A DNA stretch of 64,000 bases from NCBI GenBank assembly GCA_022376925.1, contig JAIOJX010000032.1, positions 98,510,794-98,574,793 on the forward strand. The letters run 5' to 3'. Every line of letters starts with the position of its first letter. The stretch's first letter is position 1. The stretch comes from Tragulus kanchil (taxonomy: Eukaryota; Chordata; Mammalia; Artiodactyla; Tragulidae). Below, in pieces: positions 44,476 to 57,169 of the stretch. The notes below the pieces were generated by a model. It made no database searches, was not told where the DNA came from, and saw only the letters and a list, made by a program, of their open reading frames with translations. Position numbers and translations under genes: made by a program.

Positions 44476-45599
44476 TACACTTAAAAAAAAGTAGAAAAAA
44501 AAAGTAAAAAACAATATGGACTTCCCTGGAGGTCCAGTGGTTAAGACTTCATGCTTCTGCTGCAGGGGTTGTGGGTTCAATCCCTGGTTGGGTAACTAAG
44601 ATCCCACATGGCTCACGATGACCACCCTCCCCCCCAAAAAAATCCCCCAAATCAAAAATAACAATAAAAATAACAACAGCTAATGTTTACTTCTTACTGT
44701 TCTGCAATCAGTTTATGTTCTAAGTACTTTGCATATACAAGTTTAATAGCCCTATGGAATACTTTCTACTGTTGTCATCTCACTCTATAGATAAGCAAGT
44801 GGAGACAGAAATGTTAAGTGGTTTCCTCTGGGCTGCATAGCTAGAAAATGGCTGAGTCCAGGCTTGAACACCAGCAGCTTGGCTTAAGAGACCCTATGCT
44901 TAACCATGTGACCCTACCCTAAATCTGAAGTCCTATATGCTTACCCAAAAGCTGTTTGACTTTGCAAAATTCCTAGCAGTTTCTTTAATTGTCAGTTGTC
45001 AGCTTCTCTATTTCAGAAAAACTAATAATATTACCTATTTCACTTAGCTGTTGTGAGGATTAAATGACACAATGCATATAGACTATGAGCACAATGCTTG
45101 GCACACAGATAATATTAAAAAGTTGGAATTTCTAGCTTTGATTATTTCCCCCACCCTCAGAAAGGAAAAGTACAGAGTGGTTTTCTGGGTCAGATGTAGT
45201 CCATGTTCCCCCTCTTCACCCTCCACTTTCCTCTTCTGCCCTCTCCACTGTCTTTCTCTCTCTCTCCAAACTAGTTCCTGGATCAGGGTCTCATTATGGC
45301 ACATAACCACAATGCAGTGTCTTTCTCTGGCACATCATAACTTTTTTCTTCCTTTGTGTAAAGAACATTCTTGAGAAAACAGATTTTCTTGGACTAATGA
45401 GAATTTGTTAGTCTCTTGTTATTGTTGTGTCTTAGGGCAATGTCTATAATGAGGAGGGATGAATTTTGTGACATTCTCAGTGCCATCTGCACTCATCAAA
45501 GACCTAAAATATACACCAGTCTCAAAACTGTCCCTTAATGTCCCTGAAGGCAAATTCCCTGAAGCCCCAGCCCCTCCATTCTCCATCCTGAAGCTACAG

Positions 45600-45910
45600 T
45601 CTCCTGAACTATTAAATGAGGAGACCAGATACTTCCTTGCCCAGCATGAAGGTAGTGGTGAGGATTAAATGAGATCATAGGAAACCATAGAAGGCAAAGT
45701 AATAATAATAAGAGCTAACATCACCATAGTGCTTGCTGTGCCAGGCATATACACTGAATTATTGTATAACCCTGTTGAATAGATGCTACTGTCATCCTCA
45801 ATAACAGATAAGGAACCTGAGACACAGTCAGATTAATTATTTTGCCCAAGGTTAGAGAACTAATTTGAAAGCAAGGTCTTCTGAGTCCAGAGTCAAAAAG
45901 ATACAGTCAT
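45600..45910 (+). mobile_element. Two adjacent MIR-type fragments (copies at 46697-47007)
   Basis: First 'tagtggtgaggattaaatga' with its context (45600-45690). Then 'aataagagctaacatcacca', 'gccaggcatatacactgaat', 'gataaggaacctgagacaca', 'ttttgcccaaggttagagaa', 'aaagcaaggtcttctgagtc' (45700-45910), the clearest of the two. Confidence 0.62.
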
Positions 45911-46563
45911 TCCTCTGAGCCTCAGTTTCCTTGTTTTTGGCTCTTCCCATTCTAAACTTTAATATCAAGCAGACATTTCAGGTCCCAATGGGTTATACAG
46001 GAGAGGCATACAAATGCCCCTATGAAAACCCAGCAGGCTCCTGGGCTTGCCCTCTTCTCAGAGGTTGAGATACACTTGGCACAAATCTATCAGCCTTATA
46101 GCTTGTGTGAGTTTAGTACCTTCCCCAGAACTTTTGAAATTCCTGACTTAGTTTATTTCCTGGTTCTCTCTCTGCCTGTGTTCTTCTGTTAGTCTTCAAA
46201 CTGATATATGCCAACAAGAGCTCATCACTACACCCTTTGCTGGCTCTGTAAAAAACCCAGTATTTCCTTGTGCATCATATTTGTAGTTTCTGTGAATATT
46301 TTTGAATCATAATGTGGAGTCATATGGTGGGTGGGATCTTTTATCCTTGGCCACCTGGGCCCATACCACAGGTATATGCAAATCAGAAAAAGCTCCCCAC
46401 CCCACAGATCTCTGGGACCAATTAGAAAAAGGATTTCTCTGAGCAACTAATGAGAAAAATTGTCCCTTCTCAGCTAACTCAGGGCGATACCAAGACCCCT
46501 GGTTGGCAAGCAAAGTGCAAGTGGGCTGGATTTTAGCCCCCACTTTGCCCCGAATGCCACTTT
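45911..46563. other. Unique stretch (copy at 47008-47662)
   Basis: No gene or repeat recognised. Confidence 0.4.
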
Positions 46564-47662
46564 TGTGACATTCTCAGTGCCATCTGCACTCATCAAAGAC
46601 CTAAAATATACACCAGTCTCAAAACTGTCCCTTAATGTCCCTGAAGGCAAATTCCCTGAAGCCCCAGCCCCTCCATTCTCCATCCTGAAGCTACAGTCTC
46701 CTGAACTATTAAATGAGGAGACCAGATACTTCCTTGCCCAGCATGAAGGTAGTGGTGAGGATTAAATGAGATCATAGGAAACCATAGAAGGCAAAGTAAT
46801 AATAATAAGAGCTAACATCACCATAGTGCTTGCTGTGCCAGGCATATACACTGAATTATTGTATAACCCTGTTGAATAGATGCTACTGTCATCCTCAATA
46901 ACAGATAAGGAACCTGAGACACAGTCAGATTAATTATTTTGCCCAAGGTTAGAGAACTAATTTGAAAGCAAGGTCTTCTGAGTCCAGAGTCAAAAAGATA
47001 CAGTCATTCCTCTGAGCCTCAGTTTCCTTGTTTTTGGCTCTTCCCATTCTAAACTTTAATATCAAGCAGACATTTCAGGTCCCAATGGGTTATACAGGAG
47101 AGGCATACAAATGCCCCTATGAAAACCCAGCAGGCTCCTGGGCTTGCCCTCTTCTCAGAGGTTGAGATACACTTGGCACAAATCTATCAGCCTTATAGCT
47201 TGTGTGAGTTTAGTACCTTCCCCAGAACTTTTGAAATTCCTGACTTAGTTTATTTCCTGGTTCTCTCTCTGCCTGTGTTCTTCTGTTAGTCTTCAAACTG
47301 ATATATGCCAACAAGAGCTCATCACTACACCCTTTGCTGGCTCTGTAAAAAACCCAGTATTTCCTTGTGCATCATATTTGTAGTTTCTGTGAATATTTTT
47401 GAATCATAATGTGGAGTCATATGGTGGGTGGGATCTTTTATCCTTGGCCACCCGGGGCCCATACCACAGGTATATGCAAATCAGAAAAAGCTCCCCACCC
47501 CACAGATCTCTGGGACCAATTAGAAAAAGGATTTCTCTGAGCAACTAATGAGAAAAATTGTCCCTTCTCAGCTAACTCAGGGCGATACCAAGACCCCTGG
47601 TTGGCAAGCAAAGTGCAAGTGGGCTGGATTTTAGCCCCCACTTTGCCCCCGAATGCCACTTT

Positions 47663-48489
47663 ATACAGGCAAAACTGTACAGAATCATATGAATTAAGCC
47701 CTGCCTGTGCCATATCAGTGACTCAGGCCAACTTCCTCACTTCCAGTCTCTAAAAGTGGCAGCACCTTCCTAAAACTCCATTCCAACAACTAAGCTTCTC
47801 CACCATATTCAAGCCTTGAGAAACATGTTCTACACCCTCCTTTTCCTTCTAAGCAAGGCCTACCCCAACCGATTTTTTCTATGTTATCTTGAGTCACCAG
47901 AGGACTAACCTAGCCTTGATGTTGAGCCTGTGGGCTCATCTCCCTCTCCCCTGCAGAAGCACATGGCTGGGCAGGCCCTACTTATGTGGCAGATGAAGGT
48001 GGTCCCAGCAAGTCCAGTACCTTACAATTAGTCTTTGGTAGACAAGAAGACAAATGCACAGTTCCTCAAAATTCCGAGCAGTGGTGTTTAATCCTCCTGC
48101 AGTAATGATGCTCATCCATCTCTCTCTCTCTCTGCCCCCTGAGAAATCTCAGGAAAGTGTGTCATATGCCATATTCAGTGTTTTTCAAGGTGCACAGGCT
48201 GGGGTGTCACTGTATTAATATAGATTAAAGGCAGTTAAACCAGTGACTCCCTATGTTTTGACTGTGCACCTCATTGGTGAAGTGATTTGGGAAAAGTACC
48301 CCATAAATGTATGTTTATTTATATATTCATTATATATACATTTTGTATACTTACATTAGTATATTTACATTTATGTCATAGCATATGAAAATAAAAATGG
48401 GTATTTTAAAATAAATACAAATAGAAGTTTCAATATGTTCTTCCCACACTGTGGTCAGTCATGTGGCACTGGCACACATGCTAGGAAGT
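47663..48489. other. Unique stretch with (TC)n and A/T-rich part
   Basis: A TC run near 48118-48133 and A/T-rich sequence at 48300-48420. I see no gene or assignable repeat. Confidence 0.4.
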
Positions 48490-48660
48490 ACAAAGCTGAG
48501 GGCTGTGGGAAAGGCATACCCCTGGGAATCAGTCAAATCTGAGTTCTAAGTCTAACTTCCCCAATTCATGACTGGGATATTTTGGATATGTGATTTAACT
48601 GATTGGGCTTTAGTTTGTATGTCTGTAAAATGAAGTATGACACTTTGAGCCAACTTTTGC
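48490..48660 (+). mobile_element. MIR SINE
   Basis: 'gggaatcagtcaaatctgag', 'ttctaagtctaacttcccca', 'tgatttaactgattgggctt', 'tgtctgtaaaatgaagtatg' follow the MIR core. Single copy. Confidence 0.6.
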
Positions 48661-49344
48661 CCTGGGTGTTATGGATTTAGAAGTAGGGTACAGGGTCCTT
48701 TGTTAGGATTTCAATCCAGACAGAATTCCCTACTTGTGACAACTAACCTCAGATAACTTGGGAATCTGGTTGAAGGTGCTGATTCCTGTCCCTCACTCAA
48801 AACCAGATTCTGGAAGGAGTACAAGAGCTCTCCATTGAGAACTCATAGGTTGTGGGTGTTCTGAAATGAGGAACACTTAGCGATTACCCACAGGCCACTG
48901 CAATAGCACATTAACCATGGGTTCTTCAAGGGCAGGGGATGTTTGTTCTCATCATCACTACTATAGACCCTGATGTTGATTTGAACTTGAAGCAACCAAC
49001 CCGAATAACGCAAAGTGATAAGCCTTTTAAAACACTCAGCTTCCAGTTCTTCTACCAAATCATATCTGTTAATGCTCATCTTTGAGATAGTCATTATTAA
49101 TTCTGTTCTACAGAAGAGGGGAGCTTAAATGCTCACATTTAAAAAATCCTATTAAGTCTTAATTTCTTAAAGTGAAAAACTGCTTAGTTACTGTTTACCT
49201 TGCAAGGTTTTTAAGAGTAATAATGAAATGGCATATATAAACTGTCTTATCATAGTACTTGACCTATATAAATTGCTTCAGAATTGTGGGTTTCACTCTT
49301 TGGAATTAACATTTTATTGAAATCATACTATTTGCCATCACTGC

Positions 49345-49540
49345 CCAAAGTTCCATAAATATTTAACTAATTTTCTTTCCTGGACAGCCCTATGTGATAG
49401 GTACTATTTCCATTTGGATGATGAAAGCATCCAAACAGAGAAACAGAGATTAATAACTTCTCCAGAGTAAACACTGATAAACAGAGATAGATTGGAATTG
49501 GAATGCAGATAATCTGGCTTCACCCTCAGTTTTCGAACAC
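49345..49540 (+). mobile_element. MIR SINE (copy at 50485-50680)
   Basis: 'taactaattttctttcctgg', 'ccctatgtgataggtactat', 'gagaaacagagattaataac', 'ttggaattggaatgcagata' fit MIR order, with a possible short MIR end just before (49160-49270). Confidence 0.55.
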
Positions 49541-49601
49541 TCAACAATTATTACCTCTTATTAAAGCTGAAATCCAATGTAAATGTAACCATAAAGATAT
49601 G

Positions 49602-49814
49602 GTTCCATTATTTCATTCTTCTTTATGATTGAGTAGTATGCCATTGTATATAAATATATACCACATTTTCTTTATCCATTTATCTGTCAATGGACACAGG
49701 TTGCTTCCATGTCTTGGCTACTATCAACAGTGTTGCTATGAACATTGGGGTGCATATATCTTTTAAAATTAGAATTTCCTCCCAATATATGCCCAGGAGT
49801 GAGATTCCTGGATC
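49602..49814 (-). mobile_element. L1 inverted segment, cut first copy
   Basis: First copy of the inverted L1 part found complete at 50742-50990; it stops at the duplication boundary 'attcctggatc'. Confidence 0.75.
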
Positions 49815-50741
49815 TTTTGGGTTTTTAAAACAGGGTCCTTTGTTAGGATTTCAATCCAGACAGATTTCCCTACTTGTGACAACTAACCTCAGATAACTTG
49901 GGAATCTGGTTGAAGGTGCTGATTCCTGTCCTCACTCAAAACCAGATTCTGGAAGGAGTACAAGAGCTCCATTGAGAACTCATAGGTTGTGGGTGTTCTG
50001 AAATGAGGAACACTTAGCGATTACCCACAGGCCACTGCAATAGCACATTAACCATGGGTTCTTCAAGGGCAGGGGATGTTTGTTCTCATCATCACTACTA
50101 TAGACCCTGATGTTGATTTGAACTTGAAGCAACCAACCCGAATAACGCAAAGTGATAAGCCTTTTAAAACACTCAGCTTCCAGTTCTTCTACCAAATCAT
50201 ATCTGTTAATGCTCATCTTTGAGATAGTCATTATTAATTCTGTTCTACAGAAGAGGGGAGCTTAAATGCTCACATTTAAAAAAAAATCCTATTAAGTCTT
50301 AATTTCTTAAAGTGAAAAACTGCTTAGTTACTGTTTACCTTGCAAGGTTTTTAAGAGTAATAATGAAATGGCATATATAAACTGTCTTATCATAGTACTT
50401 GACCTATATAAATTGCTTCAGAATTGTGGGTTTCACTCTTTGGAATTAACATTTTATTGAAATCATACTATTTGCCATCACTGCCCAAAGTTCCATAAAT
50501 ATTTAACTAATTTTCTTTCCTGGACAGCCCTATGTGATAGGTACTATTTCCATTTGGATGATGAAAGCATCCAAACAGAGAAACAGAGATTAATAACTTC
50601 TCCAGAGTAAACACTGATAAACAGAGATAGATTGGAATTGGAATGCAGATAATCTGGCTTCACCCTCAGTTTTCGAACACTCAACAATTATTACCTCTTA
50701 TTAAAGCTGAAATCCAATGTAAATGTAACCATAAAGATATG

Positions 50742-50990
50742 GTTCCATTATTTCATTCTTCTTTATGATTGAGTAGTATGCCATTGTATATAAATATATA
50801 CCACATTTTCTTTATCCATTTATCTGTCAATGGACACAGGTTGCTTCCATGTCTTGGCTACTATCAACAGTGTTGCTATGAACATTGGGGTGCATATATC
50901 TTTTAAAATTAGAATTTCCTCCCAATATATGCCCAGGAGTGAGATTCCTGGATCAATATGGTAACTCTATTTTTAGTTTCTTAAAGAGCC
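50742..50990 (-). mobile_element. L1 ORF2 end, inverted segment of a second 5'-inverted L1
   Basis: Reverse complement of L1 ORF2 end: 'ccattatttcattcttcttt', 'gattgagtagtatgccattg', 'atggacacaggttgcttcca', 'tgctatgaacattggggtgc', 'ctctatttttagtttcttaa'. The plus-orientation 3'-UTR follows directly. A copy of both lies at 51826-52291, so 49602, 50742 and 51826 are three versions. Confidence 0.75.
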
Positions 50991-51051
50991 TCATAGGGAA
51001 CTATATTAAATATCTTGTAATAACCTATGATGAATAAGAATCTGGAAAAGA

Positions 51052-51086
<35 letters not shown>

Positions 51087-51235
51087 TATATTCAGTTCTA
51101 TATATACATTTATATATTCAGTTTTATATATATACAGTTTTCTATATGTCTATATATAACTGAATCACTTTGATGTGCACCAGAAACTAACACAACATTG
51201 TACATCCACTAACGTCAATTTTTAAAAACAAAAAA
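50991..51235 (+). mobile_element. L1 3'-UTR, sense segment (copy at 52047-52291)
   Basis: 'agggaactatattaaatatc', 'ttgtaataacctatgatgaa', a long TA/CA microsatellite at 51053-51082 with further TA-rich sequence to ~51165, 'actgaatcactttgatgtgc', 'aactaacacaacattgtaca'. Together with the preceding minus segment it forms a 5'-inverted L1 with internal deletion. Confidence 0.78.
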
Positions 51236-51685
51236 AATCTTTTAATAAAAAACGGTATGTTCCCCCTGCATACAGGAGAAATGAGCCAGAAGAAAAGGCT
51301 TCCTATTTAAGATAAGGTCTAAGCATAATCTTGAGGTCTGAGTAGCTGCTAATCAAGCAGGCACTGGGGAACATTGCATCATGAAAGGAACAACATATAC
51401 TAAAGTCAATGTAAACACAAGCCTCTAGCAGGACACACCTCTGGAGCTCTTAGTTGTTAATGTTTGCAATGTCGACAGTTCACGTGGTTGTCATGCTTTT
51501 TGTTGCATTGCTGGTTTATGGCCCTCTTGGAACCTTCATGGATTGTGCTTTGCCCATGGGCTATCCTTGACTCTTCACTGCCCCGGCGACTGTTTACCTC
51601 CACAGGAATAACTGTGACATATTGGTGTGTCTGTGTAAAGCCTCTGCTGGCTGGTCATATTACTAGGTCATTCAAGCAGGACTAA
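51236..51685. other. Unique stretch (copy at 52292-52741)
   Basis: No known repeat or gene. The 73-codon plus frame (51464-51685) ends exactly where a Bov-A fragment begins and has no recognised domain. Confidence 0.4.
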
Positions 51686-51802
51686 ATGGCAGTCAACTCC
51701 AGTATTCCTGCCTGGAGAATCCCATGTACGTAGGAGCCTGGCAGGCTACAGTCCATGGGGTCATGAGAGTCAGACATGACTTAGTGACTAAACTACTAGA
51801 CT
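51686..51802 (+). mobile_element. Bov-A 3' fragment, plus strand (copy at 52742-52858)
   Basis: 'aatggcagtcaactccagta', 'gcctggagaatcccatgtac', 'caggctacagtccatggggt', 'agacatgacttagtgactaa': 3' half of Bov-tA without the tRNA head, so 5'-truncated. Confidence 0.85.
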
Positions 51803-52107
51803 ATTATTAACCACTTCTGTCTGGCTGAGTAGTATGCCATTGTATATAAATATATACCACATTTTCTTTATCCATTTATCTGTCAATGGACACAGGTTGC
51901 TTCCATGTCTTGGCTACTATCAACAGTGTTGCTATGAACATTGGGGTGCATATATCTTTTAAAATTAGAATTTCCTCCCAATATATGCCCAGGAGTGAGA
52001 TTCCTGGATCAATATGGTAACTCTATTTTTAGTTTCTTAAAGAGCCTCATAGGGAACTATATTAAATATCTTGTAATAACCTATGATGAATAAGAATCTG
52101 GAAAAGA

Positions 52108-52142
<35 letters not shown>

Positions 52143-52886
52143 TATATTCAGTTCTATATATACATTTATATATTCAGTTTTATATATATACAGTTTTCTA
52201 TATGTCTATATATAACTGAATCACTTTGATGTGCACCAGAAACTAACACAACATTGTACATCCACTAACGTCAATTTTTAAAAACAAAAAAAATCTTTTA
52301 ATAAAAAACGGTATGTTCCCCCTGCATACAGGAGAAATGAGCCAGAAGAAAAGGCTTCCTATTTAAGATAAGGTCTAAGCATAATCTTGAGGTCTGAGTA
52401 GCTGCTAATCAAGCAGGCACTGGGGAACATTGCATCATGAAAGGAACAACATATACTAAAGTCAATGTAAACACAAGCCTCTAGCAGGACACACCTCTGG
52501 AGCTCTTAGTTGTTAATGTTTGCAATGTCGACAGTTCACGTGGTTGTCATGCTTTTTGTTGCATTGCTGGTTTATGGCCCTCTTGGAACCTTCATGGATT
52601 GTGCTTTGCCCATGGGCTATCCTTGACTCTTCACTGCCCCGGCGACTGTTTACCTCCACAGGAATAACTGTGACATATTGGTGTGTCTGTGTAAAGCCTC
52701 TGCTGGCTGGTCATATTACTAGGTCATTCAAGCAGGACTAAATGGCAGTCAACTCCAGTATTCCTGCCTGGAGAATCCCATGTACGTAGGAGCCTGGCAG
52801 GCTACAGTCCATGGGGTCATGAGAGTCAGACATGACTTAGTGACTAAACTACTAGACTATTATTAACCACTTCTGTCTGGCTGAGT

Positions 52887-53201
52887 GTCTACACAAGGCT
52901 CTTGCACTGTGGACACATTGCAGGGACTCATTAATTGTCCCACTTCTTTGGAACATATTCCTATCCATAGCTTTTCTGCTGCTTGCATCCCATTGTGTTT
53001 GTCTTAGTTATTCAACCGTAGAACAGGCTAGGCATGTTGTGGGTGCTGGGTATTTAAGAATAAGTGAAACAAACAAATATCTCTACCCTTCCCCCTATAT
53101 TTTAAGTTGTTATTGCCACAGTTTTATTGAGAAATACTCTCCTTTAGAGAGAAACATATGCCAACAAGCAGACAAAAAAGAATATGTTAATAGGACGTAA
53201 A
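52887..53201. other. Unique stretch
   Basis: Nothing recognised in this single-copy interval. Confidence 0.4.
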
Positions 53202-53618
53202 TCTTATTGAGAATACATGGCTAGAGGATACAGAAAATGAGGAGACTGGGGGAGGTCAAGTATGGTCTTTCTGGAAGATCAATGACTCCAGAAGCCTTTG
53301 TGGTTTCTCTAGTTCTAGAGTGGACAGAGGGTTGAAAACTTGCTTTTCCCACCTGCTTTCCCAAACCCCTACCTACCAACACACACATTGCCACTCCATG
53401 AACAAAGAAAATCTGGAAATAAATTTTGCCATGGCTGGCCTTATGATTGAAGCAAATTATTTAATTTCTCCATTCCTGTGTGAGAAGCTGCATCAAAGGC
53501 ACAAAAGCCAAATAACACTCATGAGTTCAATACATTTCTTCTGAATACCTCTTGTGTGCTAGGGTCTCGGTTCACATGTGAGTTTAGAATAAGGCAGTAA
53601 TTGCCCTAACTGGTTTGC

Positions 53619-53829
53619 AGGGCTTCCCTGGTGGCTCAGATAGTAAAGAATCTGTCTGAAATGTGGGAGACCCAGGTTTGATCCCTGGGTTGGAAAGTTC
53701 CCCTGGAAAAGGAAATGGCTTCCCATGCCAGTATTCTTGACTGAAGAATTTCATGGACAGAGGAGCCTGACAGGTTACAGTTCACGGGGTCACAACGAGC
53801 TGGACACGACTGAGCAACTAACACTTACT
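53619..53829 (+). mobile_element. Bov-tA SINE, plus strand (copy at 54714-54924)
   Basis: 'agggcttccctggtggctca' head with A-box, 'caggtttgatccctgggttg' B-box, 'gccagtattcttgactgaag' core, 'ggacacgactgagcaactaa' end. Close to the consensus I recall, the least diverged Bov-tA of the window. Confidence 0.94.
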
Positions 53830-54049
53830 TGCCCTCAAATGGCTCATACTCTAGGGGAAAAGGCAGGAAGTAATGGAGTATTATAATGCCAAATCTCAGC
53901 TGTTCAGGAGAGAGTCCCAAACCAACAACAGGTGGTCAGGGCTGGGGGAGCTTTCCAAAGAACTTGATCTTTGAGCATACAATGATAGCTATGAAGTGCT
54001 TTGATAATGAGTGAAAGGTCTAACTTGAGTCCTCACTTTTTCCCTTGAA

Positions 54050-54283
54050 ACTTGTCATCATATGCCACACTCATACACACCTACATCCTGCATGCCAGTT
54101 GTTTTTGTTTCAGTCTCTATCTAGAGTGTGTTCTTCCTGTGTGTAGCCAAGAAGTCCTGTCTATCACAACTAATCTTGTACTTTTCCAGAAGTCATACTC
54201 TCTCTGCCCTGGTTGAAATTAACTAGCCTCTCTTCTAAGCTCCTCATGCATTCTGTGTCATGGTTATGGTACATTCCTCCTGG
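54050..54283 (+). mobile_element. L2 LINE 3' region (longer copy at 55145-55530)
   Basis: L2-like order: 'catacacacctacatcctgc', 'ccagaagtcatactctctct'. In the second copy it continues through 'actagatggtaagctctgca', 'atcctaatactatgcacagt', 'acctgacacaggaaatgttt'. Only 55145-55530 shows the full end. Confidence 0.55.
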
Positions 54284-55530
54284 TTGAAATCTTTTTTCTT
54301 ATTGAGAATACATGGCTAGAGGATACAGAAAATGAGGAGACTGGGGGAGGTCAAGTATGGTCTTTCTGGAAGATCAATGACTCCAGAAGCCTTTGTGGTT
54401 TCTCTAGTTCTAGAGTGGACAGAGGGTTGAAAACTTGCTTTTCCCACCTGCTTTCCCAAACCCCTACCTACCAACACACACATTGCCACTCCATGAACAA
54501 AGAAAATCTGGAAATAAATTTTGCCATGGCTGGCCTTATGATTGAAGCAAATTATTTAATTTCTCCATTCCTGTGTGAGAAGCTGCATCAAAGGCACAAA
54601 AGCCAAATAACACTCATGAGTTCAATACATTTCTTCTGAATACCTCTTGTGTGCTAGGGTCTCGGTTCACATGTGAGTTTAGAATAAGGCAGTAATTGCC
54701 CTAACTGGTTTGCAGGGCTTCCCTGGTGGCTCAGATAGTAAAGAATCTGTCTGAAATGTGGGAGACCCAGGTTTGATCCCTGGGTTGGAAAGTTCCCCTG
54801 GAAAAGGAAATGGCTTCCCATGCCAGTATTCTTGACTGAAGAATTTCATGGACAGAGGAGCCTGACAGGTTACAGTTCACGGGGTCACAACGAGCTGGAC
54901 ACGACTGAGCAACTAACACTTACTTGCCCTCAAATGGCTCATACTCTAGGGGAAAAGGCAGGAAGTAATGGAGTATTATAATGCCAAATCTCAGCTGTTC
55001 AGGAGAGAGTCCCAAACCAACAACAGGTGGTCAGGGCTGGGGGAGCTTTCCAAAGAACTTGATCTTTGAGCATACAATGATAGCTATGAAGTGCTTTGAT
55101 AATGAGTGAAAGGTCTAACTTGAGTCCTCACTTTTTCCCTTGAAACTTGTCATCATATGCCACACTCATACACACCTACATCCTGCATGCCAGTTGTTTT
55201 TGTTTCAGTCTCTATCTAGAGTGTGTTCTTCCTGTGTGTAGCCAAGAAGTCCTGTCTATCACAACTAATCTTGTACTTTTCCAGAAGTCATACTCTCTCT
55301 GCCCTGGTTGAAATTAACTAGCCTCTCTCTTCTAAGCTCCTCATGCATTCTGTGTCATGGTTATGGTACATTCCTCCTGGAATTGAATTTATCTTTTCTG
55401 TGTCTTCTTTACTAGATGGTAAGCTCTGCAAAGATGGACCTGTGTTTCCTTCATCACTGTATCCTAATACTATGCACAGTACCTGACACAGGAAATGTTT
55501 AACAAGTGTCTTTTAGCTCAAATTTAATTG

Positions 55531-56768
55531 AATTGAATGGAACTAAAGCATGTGGGGGTTGAATTAAAATTTCCCTTCATCCACTTGCCACTTAAGATGC
55601 TGTGAATGGATATTTTAAGGATTGATTTTTGTAGAATTTATATGATTTGAGTAACTTTTTCAGAAGATCAAATTGCATCAGGCAGCTGGAGGAGTTTCCC
55701 CATAGTCAAAGATGGTTAGGTCCTGTCAGATGAAATTCCCTCTCATCTCTCCACTTTGATATCATTTATCTCTTGATAGGACGTGGTTAGGAAACTGTCA
55801 GCTACTTGAGTCTACAGGGTTTGGACAAGATCCTAGCATCTGGTGAAACAGAAAACATTAAAGGACTCAGATATGAGTGAGAAAGAGAAATAAGGCAGCC
55901 TGGACTATATGAGAAATAAAGGATCAGTTACAAAGGGTCCAGGGATCTATGGGCATGGGCGCCACTGTTACCAGTATATACGGTCAGGGGTCAAACAGCC
56001 ATGACCTAAAAGAGCTGGCTGGCTGAGGGCATTCCTGCCCCTGAGGATTCCCTCTGAGCAGATATCACTAAATAGCCATTGATGATTTCACACCAGGGCA
56101 TTCCTGGTATGTCTTATCTTAGGCCTTTCTTAGCCTGAACACTTTGAGGGCAAATGAGGCAGTTCAACAGAAGACAGTATTTATTATGGCTTCTACCTAT
56201 TAGGCTAATCTGATTCCTCCAAACAACCCTCCTTGGTATCAGACTCAGGCTGTGGGTGCTTAGAAAACTGGGCCATTCCATCAGCAGTTGGACTGTCTAA
56301 AGATTCCCCGTCAGCACCAGGGTCTCCTGTGGTTTTCCAGAGTGAATGGGGGAAGGGGTTATGTGCATTAGCCTCTTCATCACTGTGCAGATTTTATTTA
56401 CACTCTCCTGGATTATTTTCTCCTCTGAAGACCACTGTCATCTCTCCTGGGGCTTCCTAAGCCTGTTTCAGTAAGTTATATTTTTGAATTTTGTTGGCTT
56501 GGCAGATATTTGCAGAAACAAAAAAGCAAACAGAAACAAAACGCATAAACTCATTGGAAGATAGGGGGTTGCTGAAAGCAGGAAATCTGATGTTCATGAT
56601 GAAGGTTTTGGACTCAGGCATTTTAGGCTGCTCTGATCATTGCTTGATGTCCTGACAGTATCTTTGTAGTTTAGCTCAACTCAGGCAATGACCTCTGCCT
56701 AATTACCAAGCCGATGACTTCTTTCTTTGCCACTGGAGGAGTTTTACGATAAACCCCTGTTCTCATCC
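55531..56768. other. Unique single-copy stretch, 1.2 kb
   Basis: No gene, repeat or duplication recognised; the longest frame (56233-56460, 75 codons) has no domain. One of the longest intervals that belongs to a single tile. Confidence 0.4.
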
Positions 56769-56849
56769 TTGTACTCACTCAACAAGCATTTCCTGAGAGG
56801 TAGCAGTGGACTGGAACCTTGACTCAAAAGTCTATGCATTACCATCATC

Positions 56850-57005
56850 TCATTGTCCAATCTTAAGCAGGACACTCTACCTCTCTGGGCCTCAGTTTCA
56901 CCAATCTCAAGAGTAAATTTTAGAATATGATCTCAGTGAAGGCATAAAACATGCCTGCTTGTTTATCTTCTGATCCCTTGTGCCAGGCACAGAGCATAAC
57001 CCATA
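56850..57005 (+). mobile_element. MIR SINE (copy at 57952-58107)
   Basis: 'aatcttaagcaggacactct', 'ctctgggcctcagtttcacc', 'tttagaatatgatctcagtg', followed by 'tgatcccttgtgccaggcac', which may be part of a neighbouring L2 end. Confidence 0.5.
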
Positions 57006-57169
57006 TTTGGTATTTGGAAAGTTTGCTGAATAAAGCGATTGTAGAATGCACTAGGAATTAGACTACATGACCTCTAATATTCCAACACGGTCTGTCAATC
57101 TTTTCATGTCTGCCCTTGAGAATTTCCTCCACCACTTGACCCCATTAATCACTAAACTGTGACAGTCTA

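Larger units (their letters stand above)
43319..45460. repeat. Direct duplication 16 (offset ~1158)
   Basis: Copies at 43319-44302 and 44476-45460. Between them lie 173 bases (44303-44475) made of two degraded pieces of the sequence that properly follows the second copy. Confidence 0.94.
45464..47662. repeat. Direct duplication 17 (offset 1097 to 1099)
   Basis: Copies at 45464-46563 and 46561-47662, meeting at shared 'ttt'. Two single-base deletions are at the end of the first copy (C runs near 46431 and 46550). Confidence 0.95.
48690..50954. repeat. Direct duplication 18 (offset 1137-1140)
   Basis: Copies at 48690-49814 and 49830-50954 with a 15-base filler. The second copy loses three bases in its first 150 ('gtcctcac' against 'gtccctcac'; 'gagctcc' against 'gagctctcc') and later gains three A in a run (50278 against 49141). 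Confidence 0.95.
50770..52886. repeat. Direct duplication 19 (offset 1056)
   Basis: Copies at 50770-51830 and 51826-52886, constant offset, meeting at shared 'tgagt'. No indels detected, even in the TA microsatellite, which is 26-28 bases long in both. Biological tandem copies would be expected to differ there. Confidence 0.95.
53202..55380. repeat. Direct duplication 20 (offset 1095 to 1097)
   Basis: Copies at 53202-54283 and 54297-55380 with a 13-base filler. The first copy lacks one TC unit ('cctctcttc' near 54230 against 'cctctctcttc') 50 bases before the join. Confidence 0.95.

Noticed and set aside
51464..51685. 73-codon frame rich in Cys/Trp/Leu as a small secreted or membrane peptide
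   Set aside because: It ends at the start of a Bov-A fragment, lacks a convincing signal peptide or family match, and its second copy is the duplication artefact.
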